NCBI RefSeq assembly: GCF_003667225.1
Contig: NZ_RCOM01000003.1
Location: forward strand, 1-64,000
Source of the DNA: Kocuria rhizophila
Lineage (GTDB): Bacteria > Actinomycetota > Actinomycetes > Actinomycetales > Micrococcaceae
DNA length: 64,000 nucleotides
Direction: 5' to 3'
The notes below the pieces were generated by a model, which saw nothing but the letters and a program-made list of their open reading frames with translations, did no database searches and was not told the DNA's origin. The translations under genes were made by a program, and so were the position numbers. Each line of letters opens with the position of its first letter. Position 1 is the first letter of the stretch. Positions 20,019 to 31,229 of this stretch are shown here, piece by piece.

Positions 20019-20574
20019 GGCCCGCCAACGACGCCGCGACGCCGCGTCGTCGGGACGGCCCCCCTCCGCGCCGAGCCGGGATGCGGCGTCGGACGAGGAC
20101 GCCGGCTGGGCCCACGTGATCCCCGTGAGCGCCGCGCACGGCTACCAGGTGGACGAGCTGGGCGAGCTGCTCGTGTCCCTCATGCCGGTTCCCCCGCCGC
20201 TGTACCCGGAGGGTGACCTCACGGACGAGCCGGAGATCACCATGATGGGCGAGCTCATCCGCGAGGCCGCCCTGGAGGGCGTGCGGGACGAGCTGCCGCA
20301 CTCCCTGGCCGTGGTGGTGGACGAGGTCTCCGAGCGCGAGGGGCGCTCGCCCGAGAACCCCATGCTGGACGTGCACGCGAGCCTCTACGTGGAGCGTCCG
20401 TCCCAGAAGGCGATCGTGATCGGCAAGCGGGGGGCGCGGCTGCGCGAGATCGGCACGCGCTCCCGTGAGCAGATCGAGGCGCTGCTCGGCACCCGCATCT
20501 ACCTGGACCTCCACGTCAAGGTGGCCAAGGAGTGGCAGCGGGACCCCAGGCAGCTGTCCAAGCTGGGGTTCTGA
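19525..20574 (+). CDS. era: GTPase Era
   Basis: Essential GTPase of 349 aa that binds the 3' end of 16S rRNA during 30S assembly. G1 is GRPNVGKST, G2 lies in NRPQTTRHTI, G3 is DTPG and G4 is TKAD. The C-terminal KH domain shows QKAIVIGKRGARLREIG. An extra hydrophilic stretch at about 163-197 (rich in Arg, Ala, Ser and Asp) interrupts the end of the G domain and makes the protein longer than the usual 300 aa. The ATG is preceded by GAGGAC and overlaps a TGA in the ybeY-side frame, as expected if translation was originally coupled. Confidence 0.95.
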   Translation: MSQDSTPAEQDFRAGFAVFVGRPNVGKSTLTNALVGRKVAITSNRPQTTRHTIRGIVHRQDGQLVLVDTPGLHRPRTLLGQRLNDVVAETLGEVDVIGFCVPADQKVGPGDRYIAQQVVAAVGRTPVVAIVTKADLVPQDRLMEQLLAVSELGREVVTAERAQREARQRRRDAASSGRPPSAPSRDAASDEDAGWAHVIPVSAAHGYQVDELGELLVSLMPVPPPLYPEGDLTDEPEITMMGELIREAALEGVRDELPHSLAVVVDEVSEREGRSPENPMLDVHASLYVERPSQKAIVIGKRGARLREIGTRSREQIEALLGTRIYLDLHVKVAKEWQRDPRQLSKLGF

Positions 20575-20664
20575 CCCGGTCCGCGCCGTCCCCCGCGGGG
20601 CGCACCGCGCCGGAGCGATCGTCGGCGCCGCGACCCCGCGAGACCAACTTCCCAGGAGTCACCG

Positions 20665-22269
20665 GTGGAACCCAGTCCCAGTCACCGCAGCCGCCGTGAT
20701 CCCGGTGCGGCGGCGCCGTGGGCCTCCCAGCCCGCGCAGAGCGCCGCGCCGGCGGAGGAGCCGTTCGAGCTCCGTCAGACGGGACGCCACCACCGGGCCC
20801 GGGAGCACCGCTCCTCGACCCGCAGGATCGCCGTGATCCTCGTGGTCCTGGCGCTGATCAGCGTGATCGGACTGGGCGGGGTGGCGGCGCTACGGCTCAC
20901 GAGCAACCTGACGTCCAGCCCGCTGGACCTCTCGGAGGATTCCGGGGCGGTGGAGGGTGGCCCGCTGGACATCCTGGTGATGGGCTCGGACACGCGCAGC
21001 GGCAAGGGCAACAGCGAGTACGGCAGCGCCGAGGACTCCGAGGGACGCACGGACGTGATGATGCTCGTGCACGTCACCGAGGCCCGGGACGCCGTGACCG
21101 TGGTGTCCTTCCCACGGGACCTCGTGGTGGACATCCCGCAGTGCACCGACCCCGAGTCCGGGAAGGTCTACCCGGCCGGGACGGACATGCTCAACAGCGC
21201 GGTGGAGCGCGGCGGCCCCGGGTGCACGGTCGCGGCCATCAACAAGCTCACCGGTGTGGACGTGGACCACTTCATGCTGGCGGACTTCAACGCCGTCACC
21301 GAGCTCTCCACCGCCGTGGGCGGCGTGGAGGTGTGCGTCAACGAGGCCGTGGACGACCCCAAGTCCGGGCTGAAGCTGCCCGCCGGCATCTCCACCGTGG
21401 AGGGGGAGCAGGCCCTCGCGTTCCTGCGCTCCCGCGCCGCGTTCGGCAACGGCGGGGACGAGGCCAGAATCCGCTCCCAGCAGGCCTTCCTGGCGTCCCT
21501 GACACGCAAGATCCAGGCGGACGGGACGCTCACCAACCTGCCGCAGCTCTACCACATCGCCGAGGTCATGACGCAGAACCTGCACGTGGACCAGGGGCTC
21601 ACCTCCATTCCCGCGCTCGTGGAGATCGGGGGCACCTTCAACGGCATCGACCCGGGCAGCATCGCATTCGTCACGGCCCCCACGCACCCGCACCCGGAGG
21701 ACCCCAACCGGCTGCAGCTCGAGGAGCAGCCGGCCCAGAAGCTGTTCGCCACCCTCCAGCAGGACGTCGGGGTCACGGGCGGCACGCAGGGCTCTTCTTC
21801 CCCGTCCGCGCCGTCGCCCGCCACACCGGACGACGCCGCACCGGCGGCACCCGGTGCCGCCGCGCCGTCGAGCGCCACGCCCTCCGCGAGCGCCCCCGCG
21901 GTGGCCCCGGCCCTGGTGCCCGTGACCGTGATCAACCGCTCGGACGCGGGAGGGCGGGACGCGCAGCTCGTGTCCGTGCTGAAGAAGGCCGGCTACGAGC
22001 AGACCCGCAGCGGCCGCTCGGGCGCCCAGCTGTCAGCCACGCAGATCTTCTACCACCCGGACTGGGCGGTGGCCGCGGACGACGTCGCGCGGCTGCTCAA
22101 CGTCTCCGACAGTCAGCTGGTGGCGTCCTACGAGGTCGAGGGCGTGGAGGTGGCCGTGGGGCAGGACTTCACGAGCGGGGACCGGATGACCCGGGACCAG
22201 CAGCTGCCGGACGGGCTCGACGGCCAGACGGCGGAGCAGTTCACGTGCCAGGCCACAGCGGACGGCTGA
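20665..22269 (+). CDS. LytR-CpsA-Psr family glycopolymer ligase
   Basis: Membrane enzyme of 534 aa that transfers lipid-linked polymers such as teichoic acids or capsule to the peptidoglycan outside the cell. It has a cytoplasmic N-terminus (1-54), one transmembrane helix at about 55-77, and the LCP domain at about 95-330 with LDILVMGSDTRSGKG, EGRTDVMMLVHV and the arginine-containing VVSFPRDLVVDIP, plus RSRAAFGNGGDEARIRSQQ. A Pro/Ala/Ser linker and a LytR_C domain (PVTVINRSDAGGRDAQLVSV) finish the protein. The GTG start follows CAGGAG. It may attach the polysaccharide made by the island at 54-64 kb; this link is speculative. Confidence 0.92.
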   Translation: MEPSPSHRSRRDPGAAAPWASQPAQSAAPAEEPFELRQTGRHHRAREHRSSTRRIAVILVVLALISVIGLGGVAALRLTSNLTSSPLDLSEDSGAVEGGPLDILVMGSDTRSGKGNSEYGSAEDSEGRTDVMMLVHVTEARDAVTVVSFPRDLVVDIPQCTDPESGKVYPAGTDMLNSAVERGGPGCTVAAINKLTGVDVDHFMLADFNAVTELSTAVGGVEVCVNEAVDDPKSGLKLPAGISTVEGEQALAFLRSRAAFGNGGDEARIRSQQAFLASLTRKIQADGTLTNLPQLYHIAEVMTQNLHVDQGLTSIPALVEIGGTFNGIDPGSIAFVTAPTHPHPEDPNRLQLEEQPAQKLFATLQQDVGVTGGTQGSSSPSAPSPATPDDAAPAAPGAAAPSSATPSASAPAVAPALVPVTVINRSDAGGRDAQLVSVLKKAGYEQTRSGRSGAQLSATQIFYHPDWAVAADDVARLLNVSDSQLVASYEVEGVEVAVGQDFTSGDRMTRDQQLPDGLDGQTAEQFTCQATADG

Positions 22270-22280
22270 CGTTGTGGTGA

Positions 22281-24191
<1,911 letters not shown>

Positions 24192-24235
24192 GCCCGACGT
24201 CCCCGTCCGGGCTCGCGGGGGCTGCGGTTCCGCCC

Positions 24236-24273
24236 CCGTCGGGGCCCCGGCCAGCACGGCCGGGCCCCGACGG
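24236..24273 (+). terminator. Terminator hairpin after leuA
   Basis: A 16-bp GC stem with one bulge (24236-24252 with 24258-24273) and a 5-nt loop, 45 nt after the leuA stop. A second smaller hairpin (24216-24238 region, GGGGGC with GCCCCC) overlaps its left side. There is no T-run. Confidence 0.65.
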
Positions 24274-24455
24274 TGCACCGCAGGGATCGTCGGACCCCGG
24301 TGGCTCCGGACCGCGGCGCAGCCACCGGCCCGGCACCGTGCGGTCCCCGGCGGGGCACGGACCGCACCGCCGCGGTCCCGCAGACCGAGGGGCGGCGTCG
24401 TCCGTGCGGACCGCGCTCCGGGACCAGCGCGCAGGGCACCGCGCGGGGTGGCACA

Positions 24456-25256
24456 ATGGCGCGCGTGGCCCGTTCAACCTTCGCCTCGCGCAGCTACCGC
24501 GACGACGCCGTGGTGCTGCGCACCTACAAGCTGGGTGAGGCGGACCGCATCGTGATCCTGCTGAGCGCCGAGCACGGGCAGGTGCGGGCCGTGGCCAAGG
24601 GCGTGCGCCGCACCACGTCCCGTTTCGGGGCCCGCCTCGAACCGTTCAACGTGGCCGAGGTGCAGCTGGTCCACGGGCGGACCCTGGACATCGTGGCCCA
24701 GGCCATCGGCAAGCGGTCCTACGGGGAGCGGATCGCCTCCGACTACGAGAGCTACACCGCGGCCGCGGCCATGGCGGAGACGGCAGAGAAACTCACCGCC
24801 GACGACCACGACACCTCCTCTCAGCACTACCGGCTGCTCGTCGGAGCGCTCTCGGCGGTGGCCCGGGGGCTGCACGAACCCGGGCGGATCCTCGACTCCT
24901 ACCTGCTGCGGGCCGTCTCCCTGGCGGGGTGGACGCCGAGTTTCGTGGACTGCGCCCGCTGCGGTGCTCCCGGGCCCCACCGGTCCTTTTCCGCCGCACT
25001 CGGCGGGGCCGTGTGCCCGCAGTGCCGTCCCCCGGGCTCGGCCGCACCGAGCGACGCCACGTTCCAGCTGCTGGACGGTCTGCTGCGCGGTCACTGGCCC
25101 ACCATCGACGCCGCCGATCCCCGGACGGCGCGTGCGGCGGCCGGGTTCGTGGCCACCTACGTCCAGTGGCACATGGAGCGCACCGTGCGAGCCCTGGCTC
25201 TCGTGGAGCGAGCGGGAGCCTGGGACGCAGCACCGGAGGCCCCCGCGGACCGCTGA
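24456..25256 (+). CDS. recO: DNA repair protein RecO
   Basis: Recombination mediator of 266 aa that with RecR loads RecA onto SSB-coated DNA. It has an N-terminal OB fold ([20 protein letters not shown]), a helical middle ([20 protein letters not shown]) and a C4 zinc site formed by CARCG and CPQC. The ATG at 24456 has a weak GGGGTGG upstream. The GTG at 24465 is an alternative: CACAAT (24452-24457) is 7 nt before it, the leaderless spacing seen elsewhere here, and [13 protein letters not shown] resembles related RecO starts. It is followed by uppS, an order conserved in actinobacteria. Confidence 0.92.
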   Translation: MARVARSTFASRSYRDDAVVLRTYKLGEADRIVILLSAEHGQVRAVAKGVRRTTSRFGARLEPFNVAEVQLVHGRTLDIVAQAIGKRSYGERIASDYESYTAAAAMAETAEKLTADDHDTSSQHYRLLVGALSAVARGLHEPGRILDSYLLRAVSLAGWTPSFVDCARCGAPGPHRSFSAALGGAVCPQCRPPGSAAPSDATFQLLDGLLRGHWPTIDAADPRTARAAAGFVATYVQWHMERTVRALALVERAGAWDAAPEAPADR

Positions 25257-25327
25257 CCCGCACGGGGTGGGCCGTGCCAGGTCCTAGGGTGGGGGAGTAC
25301 CGACCGTCGCTCCGAGAGGACCACCGA

Positions 25328-26119
25328 GTGAACAGCTTCAGCCCCCCGCCGCCGCACTCCAGCGGGGAGACCGCGCCCGACATCAACCCCGCCCTTCTTC
25401 CCCAGCACGTGGCGCTCGTGATGGACGGCAACGGCAGGTGGGCCAATCAGCGGGGACTCCCGCGCACGGAGGGCCACCGGGCCGGGGAACGGGCTCTGAT
25501 GGACGTGGTGGCCGGTGCCATCGAGCTGGGCATCCCCAACGTCTCCGCATATGCCTTCTCCACGGAGAACTGGAAGCGCTCACCGTCCGAGGTGGCCTTC
25601 CTCATGAACTTCACGGGGGACGTGATGTCCCGCCAGCTGCCCACGTTCCAGGAGTGGGGGATCAGGGTCCGCTGGGCCGGGCGACGCCCGCGGCTGTGGA
25701 GCTCGGTGATCAAGCGGCTGGAGACCGCCGAGCGCGAAACGGAGGGCAACGACGTCATCACGCTGACCATGTGCGTGAACTACGGCGGCCGGGCGGAGAT
25801 TGCAGACGCCGCCGCAGCCATGGCCCGTGACGCCCGTGAGGGTCTGCTCAAGCCGGGGTCCATCACGGAGGACACCGTGCAACGGTACCTGGACGAGCCG
25901 CAGCTGCCGGACGTGGACATGTTCCTCCGGTCCTCCGGGGAGCAGCGGCTGTCCAACTTCATGCTCTGGCAGTCCGCCTACGCCGAGCTGGTGTTCCTGG
26001 ACGTGCTCTGGCCGGACATGGACCGGCGGGTGCTGTGGCGAGCAGTCCAGGACTACGTGGAGCGGGACCGGCGGTACGGGGGAGCGGTGGATCAGGCCGT
26101 GAATCCGAAGGGATCCTGA
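25328..26119 (+). CDS. uppS: Isoprenyl (undecaprenyl) diphosphate synthase
   Basis: cis-Prenyltransferase of 263 aa that makes the C50-C55 lipid carrier for cell-wall polymers from isopentenyl diphosphate and an allylic starter. The catalytic Asp lies in VALVMDGNGRWANQRG, followed by GHRAGERALMDVV, YAFSTENWKRS and the C-terminal LRSSGEQRLSNFMLWQSAYA. The GTG at 25328 follows GAGAGGA; longer frames upstream overlap recO and are not conserved. Chain length cannot be read from the sequence. Confidence 0.95.
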   Translation: MNSFSPPPPHSSGETAPDINPALLPQHVALVMDGNGRWANQRGLPRTEGHRAGERALMDVVAGAIELGIPNVSAYAFSTENWKRSPSEVAFLMNFTGDVMSRQLPTFQEWGIRVRWAGRRPRLWSSVIKRLETAERETEGNDVITLTMCVNYGGRAEIADAAAAMARDAREGLLKPGSITEDTVQRYLDEPQLPDVDMFLRSSGEQRLSNFMLWQSAYAELVFLDVLWPDMDRRVLWRAVQDYVERDRRYGGAVDQAVNPKGS

Positions 26120-26283
26120 CGGGCTCAATGCTGGAAGTCTTCATCAAAACTTGAGCGCCAACCAGTGACAGTCACCTGAAACTTGAAGCACTAGGGCACC
26201 GATCACGCCACCCAGTGGCTCCCGCGGCTCCCCGTCCGACGCAGACCGATCTCGGCCCGGAGCCCGTGTGGGAAACTGGACCC

Positions 26284-27378
26284 ATGCGCGTGTATCCCGC
26301 CTTCTTCAAGGCCGCCTTCTCCTGGATGGATCCCGAACTTGCCCACACCCTGGGTTTCGCCGGCATCTCGCTGACCCGTCGTTGCGGACTGGGCCGCGTG
26401 CTCTCGCGGTTCACTGCCCCGGATGCCGGGAACGAGGTGACCGTGATGGGCCTGACCTTCCCCTCGCCCTTCGGGCTGGCCGCCGGCTTCGACAAGGGGG
26501 CCACGAGAGTCCACGCCCTCACCGACCTGGGCTTCGGCCACGTGGAGGTCGGCACGGTCACGGGGCACGCTCAGCCCGGCAACCCGCGCCCCCGCCTGTT
26601 CCGGCTCGTGCGGGACCGCGCCGTGGTCAACCGGATGGGCTTCAACAACGACGGAGCCCAGGCGGTGGCCCCCCGCGTGGCGGCTGCGCTGCAGAGCCTG
26701 GCGCAGGAGGCGGCCCGGACCGGGCGGCGTCGTCCCGTGGTGGGGGTGAACATCGGCAAGACCAAGGCGGTGGAGCTGGAGCACGCCACCGAGGACTACG
26801 TGCGCAGCACGCGCTTCCTGGCCCCCTACGCGGACTACCTGGTGGTCAACGTCTCCTCGCCCAACACCCCCGGGCTGCGTCAGCTCCAGGAGCTGGACTC
26901 CCTCCGGCCGTTGCTGCGTGCCGTGCGCGCCGAGGCGGACCGTGTCACCTCCCGGCGGGTGCCGCTGCTGGTGAAGATCGCCCCGGACCTGGCGGACGAG
27001 GACGTGCTCGCCGTGGCGGACCTGGCCATGGACCTCGGGCTGGACGGCATCGTGGCCACCAACACCACGATCGCCCGTGACGGGCTGGGACTGACCACGG
27101 AGCAGGACGAGGTCGTGCGCTGCGGTGCCGGTGGCCTGTCGGGTGCCCCGCTGCGTCGGCGCTCCCTCGAGGTGCTCCGGCTGCTGAAGTCGCACGTGGG
27201 GGACCGTCTGGTGCTCGTCTCGGTGGGCGGTGTCACCACGGCGGAGGACGTCGTGGAGCGCCTGGATGCTGGTGCCTCCCTCGTGCAGGGGTACACCGCG
27301 TTCCTCTACGAGGGGCCGTTCTGGGCCGCACGGATCAACAAGGGCCTGCGGCGCGCGGCCCGGCGCACCACCCGCTGA
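26284..27378 (+). CDS. pyrD: Dihydroorotate dehydrogenase (quinone), class 2
   Basis: FMN enzyme of 364 aa that oxidises dihydroorotate to orotate at the membrane with quinone as acceptor. It has the class 2 N-terminal helical extension ([20 protein letters not shown]), then [34 protein letters not shown] and [15 protein letters not shown] with the catalytic-base Ser of class 2 (rather than Cys). Later motifs are [23 protein letters not shown] and FMN-binding [17 protein letters not shown]. The ATG is 6 nt after GAAACT (26272-26277), with no Shine-Dalgarno, so possibly leaderless. The rest of the pyr operon is not nearby. Confidence 0.96.
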   Translation: MRVYPAFFKAAFSWMDPELAHTLGFAGISLTRRCGLGRVLSRFTAPDAGNEVTVMGLTFPSPFGLAAGFDKGATRVHALTDLGFGHVEVGTVTGHAQPGNPRPRLFRLVRDRAVVNRMGFNNDGAQAVAPRVAAALQSLAQEAARTGRRRPVVGVNIGKTKAVELEHATEDYVRSTRFLAPYADYLVVNVSSPNTPGLRQLQELDSLRPLLRAVRAEADRVTSRRVPLLVKIAPDLADEDVLAVADLAMDLGLDGIVATNTTIARDGLGLTTEQDEVVRCGAGGLSGAPLRRRSLEVLRLLKSHVGDRLVLVSVGGVTTAEDVVERLDAGASLVQGYTAFLYEGPFWAARINKGLRRAARRTTR

Positions 27379-27393
27379 TCGTCGCCGCCCCGG

Positions 27394-27443
27394 CGAAGGA
27401 CAGGGGCCCGGACCACCACCGTGGTCCGGGCCCCTGTCCTTCG
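27394..27443. terminator. Strong bidirectional terminator between pyrD and the DUF3043 gene
   Basis: A perfect stem of about 23 bp (27394-27416 with 27421-27443) and a 4-nt loop, the longest hairpin in the window, lies between two converging genes. Its length and position make termination in both directions likely. Confidence 0.85.
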
Positions 27444-27453
27444 AGGTCGGGCG

Positions 27454-28071
27454 TCACTCGGGACGTTCGCCCCGCCGCACCTGCGGCTTGGGAAGGCGCA
27501 GCCGGCGGATCGTGAACGCTCGCATGGACGCGTACCAGCGCGTGCCCCGCTGCACGGTGCCGAACTTGCGCTGCATGGCCTTGTGCATGCGCTGGGACAT
27601 GATCACGGCGTCGATGATGCTCAGCGCCACGTACCCGTACACGACCCAGATCAGGGTCATGGCCAGGGACTGCACCGGCAGGAAGAGGATGAGGAACACG
27701 AGCAGCAGGAAGATCAGCACGTACTCGCCCACGTTGAACCGCGAGTCCACCCAGTCACGCGCGAAACGGCGCTGGGGGCCCGCGTCCCTCGGACCCAGGT
27801 AGCGCTCGTCACCGGCGGCCATCCCGGCCTGGGCCTGCGCGCGGCGCTGGCGCTCGGCCTGCTTGGACTCCGCCTTGGCGGCCTTGCGGTCCTCGGGGAC
27901 CAGGGGGCGGCGACGGGCGGCCTCCTGCTCCTTTCGGGTGGGAGTGGGGCGGCCCTTGCGGCCGTCGGCGGGCTGCCCGCCGCGGTCCGGGGTCTCGGCG
28001 GGCTCGGTCACGGCCGTGGCGCGCACGGCGGTGGAACCCGTGGATTCTTCTGTCTTCCTGCGTCCAAACAC
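27454..28071 (-). CDS. DUF3043 domain membrane protein
   Basis: Actinobacterial protein of 205 aa and unknown function. Residues 1-95 are basic and hydrophilic (GRKGRPTPTRKEQEAARRRP, AKAESKQAERQRRAQ), followed by RDWVDSRFNVGEYVL and two membrane helices at about 116-155. A basic C-terminus follows (MRAFTIRRLRLPKPQVRRG). These features match DUF3043. The GTG start has TAGGCT (28078-28083, minus) exactly 6 nt upstream and no Shine-Dalgarno, so the mRNA is probably leaderless. It is divergent from the M20 peptidase gene, which has the same TAGGCT-6 nt arrangement. Confidence 0.85.
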   Translation of the reverse strand: MFGRRKTEESTGSTAVRATAVTEPAETPDRGGQPADGRKGRPTPTRKEQEAARRRPLVPEDRKAAKAESKQAERQRRAQAQAGMAAGDERYLGPRDAGPQRRFARDWVDSRFNVGEYVLIFLLLVFLILFLPVQSLAMTLIWVVYGYVALSIIDAVIMSQRMHKAMQRKFGTVQRGTRWYASMRAFTIRRLRLPKPQVRRGERPE

Positions 28072-28151
28072 CCGACCAGCCTAACGGAGTCCGGGGTGGG
28101 CTCCGCGCGTGCGACCTGCCACCTCGCAGCGGGCGCCGTTAGGCTGGCCCC

Positions 28152-29564
28152 ATGAGCACAGACTTCACACGTCCCAGTTCCGACACCGTCGAGGCCCTCC
28201 GGGCGAGCGTGGAGAGCTCCCGCGCCACGCTGCTCGGCGAGCTCGGTGAACTCGTCGCGATTCCCGGCATCGCCTGGGACTCGTTCGACGCCGCCGACCT
28301 GGACCGCAGCGCCGAGGCCGTCGCAGCCCTCCTGCGCGGTCTGCCGTTCGACAGCGTGGAGGTGCTGCGCGTGCCGTCGCCGGACGACGCGGGCCACCCG
28401 GCCGTCGTCGCGCGCCGGGCCGCGGCTCCGGGGCACCCCACGATCCTGCTGTACGCCCACCACGACGTGCAGCCCCCGGGCAGGCGGGAGCTGTGGAACA
28501 CCGAGCCCTTCGAGGCCGTGGAGAAGGACGGACGTCTGTGGGGTCGCGGCGCGGCCGACGACAAGGCCGGAGTGATGGCCCACGTCGGAGCGCTCCGGGC
28601 GTTCTTCGAGCACCACGGCGAAGAGCCCGGACTGGGTATCACCGTGTTCGTCGAGGGTGAGGAGGAGGCCGGCTCGCCCGGTTTCGAGGCCTTCCTGGCG
28701 GCCCACAAGGACAAGCTCGCCGCGGACGTCATCGTGATCGCGGACTCCGCCAACTGGGAGGTCGGCGTCCCCGCCCTGACCACCACGCTGCGCGGCGTGG
28801 TGGGCGGGATCGTGGAGATCAGCGCGCTGGACCACGCGGTGCACTCCGGCATGTTCGGCGGTCCCGTCCTGGATGCGCCCACGCTGCTGTCCCGACTGAT
28901 CGCCACGCTGCACGACGACGACGGTGCCGTGGCCGTGGCCGGGCTGCTGAGCGAGGACGCCACGGACGTGGACTACGACGAGGCCCGCTTCCGCGCGGAC
29001 GCCGGCGTGCTCGACGGCGTGCAGCTGGCCGGGCGCGGCTCCATCTCCTCCCGGATCTGGACCCAGCCAGCCATCTCCGTGACCGGCATCGACGTCACGG
29101 ACGTGGACCACGCCTCCAACACCATCGCCGCCAGCGCCCGAGCCAAGCTCAGCCTGCGCGTGGCCCCCGGGCAGGACCCCAAGGAGGCCGCCGAGGCGCT
29201 GCGCACGCATGTGCTGGAGCACGCCCCGCTCGGTGCGCACGTGACGTTCGAGGTCGAGGAGGCCGGGCCGTCGTTCCGCGCGGACGACACCGCCGTGAGC
29301 TCGCAGATCGCGCTGTGGGCCTTCGAGCAGGCCTGGGGACGTCCGGCCGTGACCGCCGGGATGGGCGGGTCGATCCCGTTCACCGCCACGCTCACGGAGG
29401 CCTACCCGGACGCGCAGATCCTGATCACCGGCATCGAGGACCCGGACACGCGCGCCCACAGCGCCAACGAGTCCCTGCACATCGGGGACTTCCTGCACGC
29501 CGTGACGGCCGAGGCCCTGGTCCTCACCGCCCTCGCCGAACAGGGGCGTGGCGCCGCGGAATGA
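28152..29564 (+). CDS. M20 family metallopeptidase (dipeptidase)
   Basis: Zinc peptidase of 470 aa, probably a cytosolic dipeptidase or carboxypeptidase. Metal-binding motifs are visible: LLYAHHDVQPPG, then LWGRGAADDKAGVMAH, EGEEEAGSPGFEAFL and ADSANWEVG. The dimerisation domain contains ALDHAVHSGMFGGPV, and the C-terminal metal ligand is in AHSANESLHIGDFL. TAGGCT (28140-28145) ends 6 nt before the ATG, suggesting leaderless translation. The exact substrate is not identifiable. Confidence 0.92.
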   Translation: MSTDFTRPSSDTVEALRASVESSRATLLGELGELVAIPGIAWDSFDAADLDRSAEAVAALLRGLPFDSVEVLRVPSPDDAGHPAVVARRAAAPGHPTILLYAHHDVQPPGRRELWNTEPFEAVEKDGRLWGRGAADDKAGVMAHVGALRAFFEHHGEEPGLGITVFVEGEEEAGSPGFEAFLAAHKDKLAADVIVIADSANWEVGVPALTTTLRGVVGGIVEISALDHAVHSGMFGGPVLDAPTLLSRLIATLHDDDGAVAVAGLLSEDATDVDYDEARFRADAGVLDGVQLAGRGSISSRIWTQPAISVTGIDVTDVDHASNTIAASARAKLSLRVAPGQDPKEAAEALRTHVLEHAPLGAHVTFEVEEAGPSFRADDTAVSSQIALWAFEQAWGRPAVTAGMGGSIPFTATLTEAYPDAQILITGIEDPDTRAHSANESLHIGDFLHAVTAEALVLTALAEQGRGAAE

Positions 29565-29648
29565 TTCCGCGCACCACCGCGTTCCACCCGCAGAACCGTT
29601 GAACCGCACTCAGGGGCTGGCCCCCGGGTCGCACAGAAAGCGAGCACC

Positions 29649-30017
29649 ATGAGCGTCACCACGGACAACGAGACCACCCAGGACCTGCCCGCCCACGAGG
29701 TCCTGCTCACCGACAACGCCGCCCAGAAGGTCCGGGACCTCCTCGAGCAGGAGGGTCGCACGGATCTGCGCCTGCGCGTCGCGGTGCAGCCCGGCGGCTG
29801 CTCCGGGCTGATCTACCAGCTGTACTTCGACGAGCGGGTCCTGGACGGGGACCACGTCCGCGACTTCGGCGGCGTGGAGGTCATCGTGGACAAGATGAGC
29901 GTCCCGTACCTCAGCGGCTCCACCGTGGACTTCGAGGACACCATCTCCAAGCAGGGCTTCTCGATCGACAACCCCAACGCGCAGGGTTCCTGCGCGTGCG
30001 GGGACAGCTTCCACTAG
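29649..30017 (+). CDS. erpA: Iron-sulfur cluster insertion protein (ErpA/HesB type)
   Basis: A-type Fe-S carrier of 122 aa. The three conserved cysteines are in PGGCSGLIYQLYF and the C-terminal SCACGDSFH. The N-terminal 25 residues are extra and polar; the core begins at VLLTDNAAQKVRDLL. It sits just upstream of the cytochrome oxidase genes, as in other actinobacteria, where the bc1 Rieske protein needs an Fe-S cluster. The ribosome binding site is weak (AGAAAGCGAG). It ends at its own terminator. Confidence 0.93.
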   Translation: MSVTTDNETTQDLPAHEVLLTDNAAQKVRDLLEQEGRTDLRLRVAVQPGGCSGLIYQLYFDERVLDGDHVRDFGGVEVIVDKMSVPYLSGSTVDFEDTISKQGFSIDNPNAQGSCACGDSFH

Positions 30018-30032
30018 GACCACGCCGTCGCG

Positions 30033-30074
30033 AAGGGGTGCGCAGGGCCTGACGGGCCCGGCGCACCCCTTTTC
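30033..30074 (+). terminator. Intrinsic terminator of erpA
   Basis: A GC-rich stem with arms GGGGTGCGC and GCGCACCCC, an inner AGGGCC/GGGCCC stem and a TGAC loop is followed by TTTT. It is one of the few hairpins here with a true T-run. Confidence 0.85.
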
Positions 30075-30222
30075 CATGCCCGCACACCTCGGCCACGGCA
30101 CCCCGTGACGCCCCCGCGCCGGCTCCACCGGGCGAGCGGACCCCTGCCCCCGCACGCGCACGACGACGCCGCGTGGCCCGGGGGAGCGGGACACCGCCCC
30201 GTGGGCGGGCACGACACGGCGC

Positions 30223-30239
30223 GCTGACACAGTGTCAGC
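30223..30239. promoter_or_regulatory. 17-bp palindrome upstream of ctaC, in the gap 30075-30355
   Basis: GCTGACAC-A-GTGTCAGC is a perfect palindrome with 8-bp arms. It lies just before a TAAGCT box (30259-30264) that is the best -10 candidate for ctaC, so the palindrome would overlap the -35 region. A repressor or activator of the oxidase genes could bind here; the protein is unknown. Nothing else was recognised in the 281-nt gap. Confidence 0.5.
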
Positions 30240-30355
30240 ACATCGAGGGGGTGAGGGGTAAGCTTCCCAGGGAGAACCATTAACGGGCAACGTGTCCTCT
30301 GTGCCCACGCGCAGGACCGACGCCGAGCCCACGTACAGAAGAGGAAGGGCCGTCT

Positions 30356-31219
30356 GTGAGTTCGCAAACTCGAACCGGCAGCCGCCGCGGTCGGAAGCTG
30401 AAGCTCTCGGCAGTGGCAGTCCTGGCGACGATCTCGCTCACCGCGTGCTCGGAGCAGGTCGAGGTGGGCTTCCTGCCCACCGAACGTGGCACCACCGACA
30501 ACGCCGATCTGATCATGGACCTGTGGATCGGCTCGTGGGTCGCGGCCCTCGCCGTCGGTCTCCTGGTGTGGGGCCTCATGCTCTGGTGCATGGTGGCCTA
30601 CCGCCGGCGCAAGAACGAGACGGGCTACCCTCGCCAGCTCGCGTACAACGCACCGCTGGAGATCTTCTACACCATCGTCCCGATCGCCATGATCGTGACG
30701 CTGTTCTTCTTCTCCTTCCGCGCCCAGACCGAGATCACGGACCGCTTCGAGAACCCGGACGCCAAGATCCAGGTCTACGGCAAGCAGTGGGCGTGGGACT
30801 TCAACTACGTGGACGACGACGTCCACTACCAGGGCGTCCAGGCACACCTCACCGGTGAGCCGGGCGTCGAGGAGACGCTGCCCACCCTGTACCTCCCCGC
30901 CAACAGCGAGGTGGAGCTGGAGATCACGTCCCGTGACGTCATCCACTCGTTCTGGGTTCCGGCATTCCTGGAGAAGATCGACATGATCCCGGGCCGCACC
31001 AACTACATGAGCTTCACCACTGGTCGCGAAGGCACCTTCGCCGGCAAGTGCGCGGAGCTGTGCGGTGAGTACCACTCGGAGATGCTCTTCAACGTGGCCG
31101 TCGTGAGCCAGGAGGAGTACGACGCCCAGATGCAGAAGCTGCGCGACGAGGGCAACACCGGCCTCGTGGGCGACGAGTACAACCGCAATCCCAATCAGAA
31201 CGCAACCTCCAACAACTAG
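30356..31219 (+). CDS. ctaC: Cytochrome c oxidase subunit II
   Basis: Subunit of 287 aa of the aa3 oxidase that accepts electrons from cytochrome cc (QcrC). It has a lipoprotein signal peptide with the box SLTAC (Cys31), two membrane helices at about 52-75 and 98-118, and an external cupredoxin domain with the CuA ligands: FWVPAFLEKID, then KCAELCGEYHSEM containing the two Cys, His and Met. The GTG start follows GAGGAAGGGC. First gene of ctaC-ctaD-ctaF. Actinobacterial CtaC has an extra loop for contact with the bc1 partner; its region here (about 140-180) fits that. Confidence 0.97.
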   Translation: MSSQTRTGSRRGRKLKLSAVAVLATISLTACSEQVEVGFLPTERGTTDNADLIMDLWIGSWVAALAVGLLVWGLMLWCMVAYRRRKNETGYPRQLAYNAPLEIFYTIVPIAMIVTLFFFSFRAQTEITDRFENPDAKIQVYGKQWAWDFNYVDDDVHYQGVQAHLTGEPGVEETLPTLYLPANSEVELEITSRDVIHSFWVPAFLEKIDMIPGRTNYMSFTTGREGTFAGKCAELCGEYHSEMLFNVAVVSQEEYDAQMQKLRDEGNTGLVGDEYNRNPNQNATSNN

Positions 31220-31229
31220 GGGATAGGCA

